A stretch of 64,000 bases of DNA from Aquificota bacterium. GTDB lineage: Bacteria; Aquificota; Aquificia; Aquificales; Aquificaceae. Position numbers and translations under genes: made by a program. Positions 14,550 to 22,525 of this stretch are shown here, one piece after another. Where the stretch lies: NCBI GenBank assembly GCA_030549905.1, contig JAUQQK010000001.1, forward strand, positions 163,331 through 227,330. Direction: 5' to 3'. Positions within the stretch are counted from its first letter, which is position 1. The number at the start of each line of letters is the position of its first letter. The notes under the pieces were generated by a model. The model worked only from the letters and a program-made list of their open reading frames with translations, ran no database searches and was not told the DNA's origin.

Positions 14550-17500
14550 TTTTGGAAGGCATACTGAGATACAGGCTTGTGGTGGTTATCTTCTCCATAT
14601 TTCTTCTACTTTATGGCATTGACTCTTTGAGGAAAGTTCCCTTAGAGGCACTTCCAGACCTTACTGATACGCAGGTGATAGTTTATTCTGAGTGGATGGG
14701 GCAGGCTCCTCAGGTGATAGAGGACCAGCTTACCTATCCGCTCACCTCCTCCATGCTTGGTCTTCCAAAGGTTAAGGCGGTAAGGGGCTATTCAATGCCC
14801 AACTATTCCTTGGTTTATGTAATATTTGAAGACGGGACAGACATATACTGGGCTCGCTCAAGGGTTCTGGAAAAGCTCTCTTCCATAAGAAGCCAGCTTC
14901 CTTCTCAGGCAAGGGTGGAGCTTGGTCCTGATGCCACCGGTCTTGGCTGGGTCTATCAGTATGCGCTCTACTCAGAAAAGAGGAGCCTTGATGAGCTCTG
15001 GAGCCTTCAGAACTTCTACATAAAGTATGCCCTCCTTTCCGTGCCAAATGTGGCTGAGGTGGCTTCTGTAGGGGGCTTTGAAAGGGAATACCGTGTGTTG
15101 GTAAAGCCTGAGCTTTTAAGGTTTTATAACCTTTCCCTTCAGGATGTTGCAAGAGCGGTTTCTTCTTCTACCGCTGAGAAGGGAGGCAAGTACGTGGAGA
15201 TAAACGGAAGGGAGTTTCTCATAAGGCTTAGGGGTTATGCCACCTCTAAGGAAGACCTGCAGAAGGCTGTCATAAAGGAAGTGGGAGGCGTTCCTGTAAA
15301 GGTGGAAGATGTGGCAAGTGTGGTGGAAACTCCAGCCCTTCGTATGGGGACTGCGGACTACAACGGTCTTGGTAATGTGGTGGGCGGGATAGTGGTCATG
15401 CGTTATGGAGCGGACGCCTATAAAACCATAAAAGAAGTAAAGCAGAAGTTAGAAGAGGTAAAAAGAGGACTACCGGAAGATATAAGGCTTGTGCCTGTAT
15501 ATGACCGTTCACAGCTTATAGAAAGTGCGGTTAAACACCTCTGGAGGGTACTCGTAGAAGAGTCCGTGGTGGTTGTGGTGGTAATAGGAGTGTTTCTTTT
15601 AAGCCTTAGTTTAAGCTTTGCTTTGCTTATTTTCTTACTTCTCTCCTTACTTGGTACTTTCATACTGATGAACCACCTTGGCATTAACTCCAACATTATG
15701 TCTCTTGGTGGTATAGCCATAGCCATAGGCACTATGGTAGATGCGGGCATAGTACTTGTGGAAGCCTTTGAAAGAAAGAGGGAGGAAGGGAAAGAACTTG
15801 TGCAGGCTATATTAGAATCCACTCAGGAGGTGGGAAAGCCCATCTTCTTTGCCCTCCTTGTGGTGGCGGTATCCTTCGTGCCCATGCTTGCCCTCAAGGG
15901 TCAGGCAGGAAGGCTTTTCTCTCCCCTTGTGCTTACAAAGACCTTTGCCATGCTGGTGGCTTCCCTTCTCAGCCTTTTAGTTTTTCCTGTGCTTCTTTAC
16001 TACTTTGGAAGAGGCAGGGCAATTCCAGAAGAAAAAAATCCATTAGTCAGGCTCTTAGTAGTTCTTTATACACCTCTGTTTAGACTTTCCATAAGGTTTA
16101 GATACGTGCTTTTAGCCTTTGCTGTTCTCTCTGTGCCTGCCTCTTACCTGCTTTATGAAAGGCTTGGAAGGGAATTCATGCCAGACTTAAAGGAAGGAAG
16201 TCTCCTTTATATGCCCACTACAGCTCCCAGCATATCCATACAGGAAGCTCAGAGATTGCTTGTTCTTCAAGACCGAATAATAAAAAGTTTTCCAGAAGTA
16301 GAAAGTGTTTTTGGTAAAGCAGGCAGGGCAAATACACCTACAGACCCCGCACCCCTATCCATGATAGAGACCACCATAATGCTAAAGCCAAAAGACCAGT
16401 GGCGTGAGGGAATGACCTATGAGAAGCTCCTTTCGGAGCTTGACAAAGCCCTTCAGGCACCCGGCGTAATAAACAGCTGGACCATGCCCATAAGGGGAAG
16501 AATAGATATGATAAGCACGGGCATAAGGACTCCTCTGGGAATTAAGGTTTTTGGAAGCGACCTTCAGACTATATCCAAGCTACTTTTGGATATAGAAAGC
16601 TCCCTTCAGGGTATGGAAGGTCTTTTAAGCGTTTATGGAGAGCGTATAGGAGGAGCCACCTATCTGGAGATAATTCCAGACAGGGAAAAGTTAGCTCTTT
16701 ACGGTCTTTCCTTAGAGGAGCTAACTTCAACCCTTGAGCTTCTCCTTGCCAACAGCCCCGTAAATATTTTCATTTCAGGCAGGGAAAGGTATGGCATAAC
16801 CCTCGGCGTTCCAAGAGACTACAGGCAGGAGCTTGAAAACTTGGTCCTTCCCCTTGAAAACAAACTCATTCCTCTCAAGGCGGTGGCTGAGATAAAAAGG
16901 GTGGAAAGCCCTGCGGAGATAAAGTCAGAAAATGGGCTTCTTGTGGGCTATGTGTATATCACCCCAAAGCCTGAAGCAGACATGCAGGAAATAATTGAGG
17001 AAGGCGACAGAAGGATAAGGGAAAGGGTGCAGTTTCCAGCGGGCTATTATTATAGCTGGAGCGGGCAGTATGAATACTGGAAGAAGGCGATGGAGGACCT
17101 AAAAGTTATAATCCCTCTTGTGCTTTTAAGCATCGTGCTTTTAGTGTATCTGAGCCTTGGAAGGCTCTTTGAAACTCTTCTTGTGCTTTTTACTCTGCCC
17201 TCTTCCCTCCTTGGAGGTCTTGTAGCCATGCACTTTTTTGACTATAAGCTCTCTGTGGCTTCCATAGCAGGCTTTTTAGCCCTTCTTGGCATTTCCGCTG
17301 AAATGGGCATTGTGATGGTGGTATATATAATGAAAGCTCTGGAAAAAGGCTATGAAAATCCTTATCAGGCAATATATGAGGGTGCGGTAAAAAGGATAAG
17401 ACCCAAAAGCATGACCATGCTCGCCATTCTGTCAAGCCTTTTACCTGCGGTATATCTTGAAGGAACAGGCTCGGAGGTTATATCACGGATAGCCATGCCC

Positions 17501-17587
17501 ATGCTGGGAGGAATTGTATCTTCCTTCTTTACAGCCTTGTTTATAGTACCAGCCCTATACAGCCTCAGATACAAGTTCAAGGAATGA
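14546..17587 (+). CDS. cusA: CusA-like heavy-metal RND transporter
   Basis: A 1013-residue HME-RND pump with twelve membrane helices in two halves and large periplasmic loops. The three methionines known to bind Cu(I)/Ag(I) in E. coli CusA (573, 623, 672) align with Met556 ('LLYM'), Met606 ('PLSM') and Met655 ('RIDM'), with identical spacing of 50 and 49. The proton-relay region 'GTMVDAGIVLVEA' is intact. This makes the pump monovalent (copper/silver) rather than a Czc-type zinc pump. It is the last gene of the copper operon. Confidence 0.93.
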   Translation: MILEGILRYRLVVVIFSIFLLLYGIDSLRKVPLEALPDLTDTQVIVYSEWMGQAPQVIEDQLTYPLTSSMLGLPKVKAVRGYSMPNYSLVYVIFEDGTDIYWARSRVLEKLSSIRSQLPSQARVELGPDATGLGWVYQYALYSEKRSLDELWSLQNFYIKYALLSVPNVAEVASVGGFEREYRVLVKPELLRFYNLSLQDVARAVSSSTAEKGGKYVEINGREFLIRLRGYATSKEDLQKAVIKEVGGVPVKVEDVASVVETPALRMGTADYNGLGNVVGGIVVMRYGADAYKTIKEVKQKLEEVKRGLPEDIRLVPVYDRSQLIESAVKHLWRVLVEESVVVVVVIGVFLLSLSLSFALLIFLLLSLLGTFILMNHLGINSNIMSLGGIAIAIGTMVDAGIVLVEAFERKREEGKELVQAILESTQEVGKPIFFALLVVAVSFVPMLALKGQAGRLFSPLVLTKTFAMLVASLLSLLVFPVLLYYFGRGRAIPEEKNPLVRLLVVLYTPLFRLSIRFRYVLLAFAVLSVPASYLLYERLGREFMPDLKEGSLLYMPTTAPSISIQEAQRLLVLQDRIIKSFPEVESVFGKAGRANTPTDPAPLSMIETTIMLKPKDQWREGMTYEKLLSELDKALQAPGVINSWTMPIRGRIDMISTGIRTPLGIKVFGSDLQTISKLLLDIESSLQGMEGLLSVYGERIGGATYLEIIPDREKLALYGLSLEELTSTLELLLANSPVNIFISGRERYGITLGVPRDYRQELENLVLPLENKLIPLKAVAEIKRVESPAEIKSENGLLVGYVYITPKPEADMQEIIEEGDRRIRERVQFPAGYYYSWSGQYEYWKKAMEDLKVIIPLVLLSIVLLVYLSLGRLFETLLVLFTLPSSLLGGLVAMHFFDYKLSVASIAGFLALLGISAEMGIVMVVYIMKALEKGYENPYQAIYEGAVKRIRPKSMTMLAILSSLLPAVYLEGTGSEVISRIAMPMLGGIVSSFFTALFIVPALYSLRYKFKE

Positions 17588-17657
17588 TTTAGCTCATCTG
17601 TACTTTTGAAAAGAGCCTTTAAAATAGTAGGCAAATAATTAAGAAGGAGGTTCTACC

Positions 17658-18167
17658 ATGGCACAGACAGTTAATCTTAAAGGAAATCCTGTAGCTCTAT
17701 GTGGTCCTGCTTTAAAGGTAGGAGACCCTGCACCTGTTGCTTATGTAGTTACAAAAGACCTGCAAGAAATAGCCATAGGAGGCTCCAGCGACAAAGTGCA
17801 AGTAATAGTCACTGTTCCTTCTCTTGATACACCTGTGTGTGAAACAGAAACAAAGAAGTTCAACGAATTGGTGGCTGGTATGCAAGGTGTGGTAGTCTAT
17901 GTAGTTTCTATGGACTTGCCCTTTGCACAGAAGAGGTTCTGTGAAAGCTTCAACATAGGCAACGTAGTAGTAGCTTCCGACTTTCGTTACAGAGACATGG
18001 AAAAGTACGGCGTTCTTATATCTGAAGGTGCTCTCAAAGGTATTTTAGCGAGAGCTGTCTTTGTAGTAGGAAAGGATGGTAAGATTGCCTATATTCAGAT
18101 GGTGCCTGAGATAACTCAAGAGCCAAACTATGATGAGGTAGTTGCAAAGGTGAAAGAACTTTTATAA
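17658..18167 (+). CDS. tpx: Thiol peroxidase (atypical 2-Cys peroxiredoxin)
   Basis: A 169-residue Tpx. The peroxidatic Cys61 is in 'TPVCETE' and the resolving Cys95 in 'RFCESFN', the spacing expected for Tpx; an additional Cys15 is present. It reduces peroxides in the cytoplasm using thioredoxin. It has its own strong Shine-Dalgarno (AAGGAGG) and a TAAAAT -10-like sequence about 40 bases upstream, so it is transcribed apart from the copper operon. A GC hairpin follows the stop. Confidence 0.95.
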   Translation: MAQTVNLKGNPVALCGPALKVGDPAPVAYVVTKDLQEIAIGGSSDKVQVIVTVPSLDTPVCETETKKFNELVAGMQGVVVYVVSMDLPFAQKRFCESFNIGNVVVASDFRYRDMEKYGVLISEGALKGILARAVFVVGKDGKIAYIQMVPEITQEPNYDEVVAKVKELL

Positions 18168-18176
18168 TACTTATCA

Positions 18177-18200
18177 AGCCCCCTCGGGGGCTGTTATAAT
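18177..18200 (+). terminator. GC hairpin after tpx overlapping the next promoter
   Basis: AGCCCC at 18177-18182 pairs with GGGGCT at 18187-18192 around a CTCG loop. No T-run follows; instead TATAAT (18195-18200) begins three bases later and serves as a -10 for the PUR-family gene. It could pause or partly terminate tpx transcription, or only stabilise its 3' end. Confidence 0.45.
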
Positions 18201-18219
18201 AAAGGGAGGAGGTTCTGCA

Positions 18220-18429
18220 GTGGAAAGAGAAAGGCTCTACTCCAAAAAGTTGAACGCAGGAAAAAGGACATACTATTTTGATGTGAAAAGAGGACGCGAC
18301 GGCTCCGCCTATCTTGTAATAACGGAGCAAACAGATGAAAAAAGAAACAGGCTGATGGTCTTTGAGGACAAAATGGAAGAGTTTCTGAATGCCTTGCAGG
18401 ATGCTGTCAGGAACATGAAGACAAAGTAA
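18220..18429 (+). CDS. PUR-alpha-like DNA/RNA-binding protein (DUF3276)
   Basis: A 69-residue protein started at a GTG supported by GGAGG. The pattern 'YSKKLNAGKRTYYFDVKRGRDGSAYLVITEQ' matches the bacterial PUR repeat (basic-Tyr-Ser, then Ala-Gly-x-Arg-Thr-Tyr-x-Phe-Asp-Val and Ile-Thr-Glu). Family members bind single-stranded nucleic acid as dimers. A single PUR repeat is normal for bacteria. Physiological role unknown. TATAAT at 18195-18200 gives a short leader. Confidence 0.8.
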   Translation: MERERLYSKKLNAGKRTYYFDVKRGRDGSAYLVITEQTDEKRNRLMVFEDKMEEFLNALQDAVRNMKTK

Positions 18430-18458
18430 GAAACCTTTATATTAAGGGAGGTGCAGGC

Positions 18459-18701
18459 ATGAGGGTGTACAAACTTCTTTTTATATCATTTAGCTTGAGC
18501 TTTGCCCTTGAATGCCAGAATACTATAGGCACAGAAAGGGCTATAGGGGTAGCAAAACAGTATGTGGGAGAGGTGCATGCCATAAATTTGTCCCAAAACA
18601 AGAAAACAGGTGAATGCTTCTATAGGGTGAGGGGTCAGGAGGGTACAGCCCTCATAGATGCAAAGGATGGGAAGCTTTTGAGGTTTTACAGGAAGCGGTA
18701 A
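18459..18701 (+). CDS. Small exported PepSY-like protein
   Basis: An 80-residue protein with a signal peptide ('LLFISFSLSFALEC'), then a fold typical of PepSY domains: a helix 'TERAIGVAKQYVGEV' and three strands ending 'GTALIDAKDGKLLRFYRK'. Two cysteines (Cys19 next to the cleavage site and one in 'GECFYRV') might form a disulfide. PepSY domains inhibit peptidases or bind at membranes; the specific role is not known. GGAGGTGCAGGC precedes the ATG. Confidence 0.65.
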   Translation: MRVYKLLFISFSLSFALECQNTIGTERAIGVAKQYVGEVHAINLSQNKKTGECFYRVRGQEGTALIDAKDGKLLRFYRKR

Positions 18702-18709
18702 TATAAGGG

Positions 18710-19240
18710 CTACTTTGAGGGTCTAAAGGCTTTTATCTTTGTTTCATCGGTGGTTATGTAGGGACCGCCTATGAGGTCTATGCAGTAAGGCACAGCGGGG
18801 AAAACTGCGTCAAGGCATACTTTTATGGATTGTGGTTTGCCCGGAAGGTTTATTATGAGGGCTTTGTTTCTTATGCCCGCAATCTGACGCGAGAGTATGG
18901 CGGTGGGTACCTGCTTTAATGAAACCGCACGCATCAACTCGCCAAAGCCGGGTAGTAGTTTCTGACATACAGCCTCCGTAGCCTCCGGGGTTACATCTCT
19001 TGGAGCTGGTCCCGTCCCGCCTGTGGTGAGTATAAGACAGCAACCTTCCACATCAGCCATATGTATTAAAGCACCTTCTATAAGCTCTTTTTCGTCCGGC
19101 ACTATGCGATAAATTATCTCAAAGGGTGAGCTAACCACATCTTTGAGGTATTCAATTATATATTTCCCGCTTATGTCCTCATACTCACCCCTGCTGGCTC
19201 TGTCTGAAATGGTAAGCACACCAAACTTAGCCCTTTCCAT
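18710..19240 (-). CDS. mog: Molybdopterin adenylyltransferase MogA-like
   Basis: A 176-residue MogA/MoaB-type protein: N-terminal 'GVLTISDRASRGEYEDISG', the MPT/nucleotide loop 'LTTGGTGPAPRDVTPEAT', and 'INLPGKPQSIKVCL'. It adenylates molybdopterin before metal insertion, and would serve enzymes such as the nitrate reductase encoded at the right end. MoaB-type proteins look similar, but the 'RDVTPEAT' form and C-terminal part favour Mog. No Shine-Dalgarno; TATAAT at 19250-19255 ends 9 bases before the ATG. Confidence 0.88.
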   Translation of the reverse strand: MERAKFGVLTISDRASRGEYEDISGKYIIEYLKDVVSSPFEIIYRIVPDEKELIEGALIHMADVEGCCLILTTGGTGPAPRDVTPEATEAVCQKLLPGFGELMRAVSLKQVPTAILSRQIAGIRNKALIINLPGKPQSIKVCLDAVFPAVPYCIDLIGGPYITTDETKIKAFRPSK

Positions 19241-19272
19241 AGGGTTTCTATTATATTAAAGAAGACGGAGAC

Positions 19273-19291
19273 CTGATATAATTAATATCAG
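19273..19291. promoter_or_regulatory. Operator-like inverted repeat over the metal-uptake operon promoter
   Basis: Perfect 7-base arms CTGATAT / ATATCAG around AATTA. The left arm runs into a TATAAT (19277-19282) that is the -10 for the plus-strand gene, ending 10 bases before its ATG at 19293. The repeat also covers where the -35 of divergent mogA would lie. It looks like a repressor site, perhaps of an ArsR/Fur-type metal regulator, but none is in the window. Confidence 0.5.
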
Positions 19292-19292
19292 T

Positions 19293-19556
19293 ATGAGGCT
19301 GGTTCTTACACTGCTGACAGCTCTACTTCTACTCTTCGCGGACTTTACTTCCGCAGAACACCACCACGAAGACTACCAGCTTCACACAGATTGTTCTGTA
19401 TGTATCCTTCAACATTCACAGATAGATACATCTTCATATAAGCCTCAGATAAAACTCCATCTTAGAATAAGCCTTCTTCCTGTAGAGGAAAAACCAGAAA
19501 CACTACCTTTAAAAACACTTCTAAAGACCACCAAAGACAGGGCACCTCCTGCATAA
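19293..19556 (+). CDS. Exported His/Cys-containing small protein
   Basis: An 87-residue protein with a clear signal peptide ending near 'ADFTSAEHHH'. The mature N-terminus has His-His-His-Glu-Asp and, a few residues on, 'HTDCSVCILQHS', a compact cluster of histidines and a CxxC suited to metal binding. The C-terminal part is Lys/Pro-rich. It resembles short DUF2946-like proteins, a weak resemblance. No Shine-Dalgarno; it is preceded by the operator-like repeat. First gene of the probable metal-uptake operon. Confidence 0.6.
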   Translation: MRLVLTLLTALLLLFADFTSAEHHHEDYQLHTDCSVCILQHSQIDTSSYKPQIKLHLRISLLPVEEKPETLPLKTLLKTTKDRAPPA

Positions 19557-19614
19557 GGAAACTACCTATACCTCCTTTCCCTTCATCTAAAAAAAATTTG
19601 CAGGAGGTGCTATC

Positions 19615-19953
19615 ATGAAAGTTGTCTATATTTTCAGCACACCTAATTCAGCTTCATACATACTGGGCAGGATGATACTGCCCCAGCTTGAAGCAAACAT
19701 ACATCCTGTTCAGGTGACAGGCATGTTTTTCTTCCTTGACAACAACTACGTTCTTGTAAAGGGAAATCCAATAGGTGAAAGGCTTTCAAAACTTCTAAGA
19801 GAAGGCAAAGTAGGTTTTCTCATGGGGTGCGACCAGTGTTGTATGGAAAGAAACATAGAAGACCAGCTTGTGGAAGGAGCCACCATAGGATGCTTTCCGA
19901 ACCTATACAAGAAAGCACAGGAATTGGGAGTGGAGCAAGTAATAACTTTGTAA
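19615..19953 (+). CDS. DsrE-related protein (SaoD-like)
   Basis: A 112-residue cytoplasmic protein of the DsrE/DsrF fold: 'VVYIFSTPNSASYILGRMILPQL', a middle strand 'GMFFFLDNNYVLVKGNPIGERL' and 'FLMGCDQCCMERNIEDQL' with Cys72, Cys75 and Cys76, then Cys93 in 'IGCFPNLY'. This cysteine pattern reminds me of DsrE-related proteins called SaoD, linked to selenium- or metal-related transport genes; the assignment is from memory and tentative. It has a good GGAGG. Presence with a metal ABC system suggests cysteine-persulfide or metal handling. Confidence 0.6.
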   Translation: MKVVYIFSTPNSASYILGRMILPQLEANIHPVQVTGMFFFLDNNYVLVKGNPIGERLSKLLREGKVGFLMGCDQCCMERNIEDQLVEGATIGCFPNLYKKAQELGVEQVITL

Positions 19954-19965
19954 GGAGGTATTACC

Positions 19966-21411
19966 ATGAAGAAAGTTTTGCTTTTGCTTGGAATATTTAG
20001 CTTTTCTTTTGCTCAGGAAGACCTTGAAAGCCTAAAGCGTCAGCTGGAAGAACAAAAAAGGCTTATCAAAGAGCTTGAGAAGAAGATAGAAGCCTTAGAG
20101 AAGGCTCAAAAGGAAGAAGAGCCACAGAAAAAAGAAGCAAGAGAAGGAACCAGACCGGCACCTGCGGACAGAAGCCTACAGCTAAGGTTAAAGTTTGACG
20201 AGAGGTTAAGAGCATACCAGATATCTCCTTTCAAACAGACTGCCTTCTTACCGGATATATCCTTTATAGCGGATACCTCTTTTGTAGCAAGAAACAGAAA
20301 TGACCAAACTTTTAAAAAGCTTGAGATTCCAGAGTTATATTACACGCATGCCAATGATGGTCATGGTAAGCTCAACGAAAAGAGGGGCTTTAACTTAAAC
20401 TATGGTGAGCTTTATCTTTATGCTCCAGTAGACCCTTACTTTGACCTGTATGCTACCATACCCTTTTCGGAAGAGGGGGTGGAGCTTGAAGAGGCTTATG
20501 CGGTTACAAGGGGACTTCCGGGAGGCTTTCAGCTGAAAGTGGGTAAATTCAGGAGCTCTTTTGGAAGATTAAACGCTCAGCATCCGCACACTTGGGACTT
20601 TGCCACTCAACCGCTACCCTATAAGGTCTTTCTTGGAGATGATGGTCTTGTGGAAAAGGGAATTCACCTAAACTGGCTTGCACCTGTGCCTTTCTATCTT
20701 CTTTTTGGTATGGAGGTTTTGCAGGGTGAAAATGAGCAGAGCTTCGGAACAGAGGGCTTTTCTGTAAATACTAAAAAAGATGGAACGGGTAGTAATATAG
20801 AAGTAGGAGATACAAGAAAGCCCAACCTTTATGTGGGTTTTATAAAAACTTCCTTTGACTTAGGCAGGCTTTCCCTCCTTACAGGCTTGTCCTATGCAAC
20901 TGGAAAGACAAGGATAAACCACCTTGATACAGAAGAACCGCACGCCTTTGCAGGCAAGACAAAGCTTTATGGCTTTGACCTTACCGCCAAATACACCATA
21001 GACAGCATAAGGTATGTGTCCTTTCAGGGTGAGTATCTTTATAGAGACATGAAGGGAACCAGCTACGGTTATGATGATAATGGAGACCTTTTTATGCCTT
21101 TTACAAGCAGAAAACAATCGGGCTTTTATGCACAGCTTGTGGCAAGATTTCACAAGCAGTGGAGAGCGGGCATAAGGTACGAGCTTATAAACAAAAATGA
21201 AGTAAAGAGTGATAGCACGGATAGAGGCTTGCCTAAGAACCTTCCTGCCTACTATGCCATGCTTGAGTTTAGTCCCACCGAGTTTTCCCGTATAGGGTTG
21301 CAGGTAGGTGAAAACAGAGCCTACTATCTTGAAGGTGTGCGAAAGCCTGTAAAGGAGCTAATCCTTCAGTTTAATTTTGCCATAGGAGCGCATGGTGCTC
21401 ATCCTTTCTAA
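19966..21411 (+). CDS. Outer membrane porin-like protein with N-terminal coiled coil
   Basis: A 481-residue protein: signal peptide to about 17, a coiled coil of roughly 40 residues (Leu/Lys/Glu heptads, 'LKRQLEEQKRLIKELEKKIEALEKA'-like), an acidic/Pro linker, then a long run of alternating beta strands with aromatic belts, ending in a C-terminal Phe ('AHPF'), typical of outer-membrane barrels. Such porins often accompany ZnuA-type binding proteins and may pass metal across the outer membrane. Substrate not known. The ATG follows AAGGAGG. Confidence 0.7.
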   Translation: MKKVLLLLGIFSFSFAQEDLESLKRQLEEQKRLIKELEKKIEALEKAQKEEEPQKKEAREGTRPAPADRSLQLRLKFDERLRAYQISPFKQTAFLPDISFIADTSFVARNRNDQTFKKLEIPELYYTHANDGHGKLNEKRGFNLNYGELYLYAPVDPYFDLYATIPFSEEGVELEEAYAVTRGLPGGFQLKVGKFRSSFGRLNAQHPHTWDFATQPLPYKVFLGDDGLVEKGIHLNWLAPVPFYLLFGMEVLQGENEQSFGTEGFSVNTKKDGTGSNIEVGDTRKPNLYVGFIKTSFDLGRLSLLTGLSYATGKTRINHLDTEEPHAFAGKTKLYGFDLTAKYTIDSIRYVSFQGEYLYRDMKGTSYGYDDNGDLFMPFTSRKQSGFYAQLVARFHKQWRAGIRYELINKNEVKSDSTDRGLPKNLPAYYAMLEFSPTEFSRIGLQVGENRAYYLEGVRKPVKELILQFNFAIGAHGAHPF

Positions 21412-21418
21412 ACCTTAT

Positions 21419-21439
21419 GGGGGCTTTTGCCCCCTTTTT
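21419..21439 (+). terminator. Intrinsic terminator / attenuator between porin and downstream genes
   Basis: GGGGGC (21419-21424), TTTT loop, GCCCCC (21429-21434), then five T. It lies 8 bases after the porin stop and just before a strong GAAGGAGG for the next gene. The T-run is short, so partial termination is more likely than full, reducing expression of the transporter genes relative to the porin. Confidence 0.65.
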
Positions 21440-21452
21440 GAAGGAGGAAGAC

Positions 21453-21656
21453 ATGAAGGTCCTTTATAAGCTTTTGCCAAGTGCAAGCCTTATGCTTAGT
21501 TTTGGTACCTTTTCTGTGTGTGGATGCGGGCAATGTCCCGCCTGTATTGGAGCCTCCGCCAGCATGGTGGGTCTTTTAGCTTATATAAGCACAAAAAAGC
21601 TTGTAGTGGGTAAGGAGGCTTGGAATGGGAAAAAGCAAGAAGGAGGCATATCATGA
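21453..21656 (+). CDS. Cys-rich small membrane protein
   Basis: A 67-residue protein from ATG 21453, preceded by AAGGAGG. Hydrophobic segments flank a tight cluster Cys-Gly-Cys-Gly-Gln-Cys-Pro-Ala-Cys (Cys 23, 25, 28, 31), which could bind a metal ion or a cluster. The C-terminus is basic and soluble. The stop overlaps the next gene's ATG by 4 bases. No named family recognised; it belongs to the metal-uptake operon by position. Confidence 0.65.
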   Translation: MKVLYKLLPSASLMLSFGTFSVCGCGQCPACIGASASMVGLLAYISTKKLVVGKEAWNGKKQEGGIS

Positions 21657-22525
21657 GGCTTATAGCTTTACTTTTTCTATTTTTTAGTCTGTCTTTTGCT
21701 CAAATTAAAGTAGTTGCTACCTACGGCTGGATTGCGGACCTTGTTAAGCAAATAGGCAAAGAAAAGGTGCAGGTGCATACGATAGCTAAACCCTATGAGG
21801 ATTTCCACTTTGTACTTCCAAGACCCTCAGAAATTGCAAAGCTCAGGCAGGCGGACCTGCTTGTGATAAACGGAGCAAGCCTTGAAGTAGGTTTCCTACC
21901 TCCTTTGATTCAGCAGTCAAACAACCCAAAGATACAACCCGGAAGAGAAGGCTTTCTTGACCTCTCTCAGTTCGTGGAGCTTATAGATAAGCATAAAAAA
22001 GTCTCCAGAGAAATGGGAGACGTGCATCCAGAAGGAAATCCACACTATGTGTTTGACCCTCATAATGTACCTGTACTTGCAAGGGCTATAACAGAGAGGC
22101 TGTGTCAGATTAACCAGAAAAACTGTTCCTACTACAGGGCAAACCTTGAGGATTTTTTAAGAAGGTGGAGTGCTAAGCTACGGGAATGGGATGCAGGTTT
22201 TTCAAAACTCAAAGGTCTTAAGGTGGTGCAGTATCACAAAACTTACAACTACCTTTTTAATCGCTACAGCATCAGCACAGTGGGAACTGTAGAGCCACTT
22301 CCGGGCATTCCTCCTAATGCAAGGCATGTAGAAAACCTCTCAAAACAGGCTCAGGGTGCAAGGTTTGTGGTGGTGGAAGCCTTCAGAAGTAAAGACGGAT
22401 ACGCTCAGAGGGTGGCAGAGCTACTGGGGGCTAAACTTTTAGTTTTACCAAGCGATGTGGGGTCGGAAAACACAAAGGACCTCTTTGACCTATTTGATAC
22501 TTTACTGAGGAGGCTTTCTGGATGA
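21653..22525 (+). CDS. Zinc/manganese-type ABC substrate-binding protein (ZnuA-like)
   Basis: A 290-residue protein started at ATG 21653, 6 bases after AGGAGG. Signal peptide ends at 'FAQIKVV'. It is a cluster A-I binding protein: metal ligand candidates His52 and the 'DVHPEGNPHYVFDP' segment (His125, His131), then 'QYHKTYNYLF' and a late Glu/Asp. The short loop between lobes lacks the long His-rich insertion seen in many ZnuA. It should deliver Zn or Mn to the permease next door, with which it overlaps by 4 bases. Confidence 0.85.
   Translation: MRLIALLFLFFSLSFAQIKVVATYGWIADLVKQIGKEKVQVHTIAKPYEDFHFVLPRPSEIAKLRQADLLVINGASLEVGFLPPLIQQSNNPKIQPGREGFLDLSQFVELIDKHKKVSREMGDVHPEGNPHYVFDPHNVPVLARAITERLCQINQKNCSYYRANLEDFLRRWSAKLREWDAGFSKLKGLKVVQYHKTYNYLFNRYSISTVGTVEPLPGIPPNARHVENLSKQAQGARFVVVEAFRSKDGYAQRVAELLGAKLLVLPSDVGSENTKDLFDLFDTLLRRLSG

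Noticed and set aside
14772..15152. 126-codon minus-strand open frame in cusA
   Set aside because: Antisense to a well-conserved RND pump; proline- and arginine-rich shadow reading.
17588..17657. Classical sigma-70 promoter with TTGAAA and TAAAAT before tpx
   Set aside because: The two hexamers are only 8 bases apart, too close to be a -35/-10 pair; only the -10-like box may be real.
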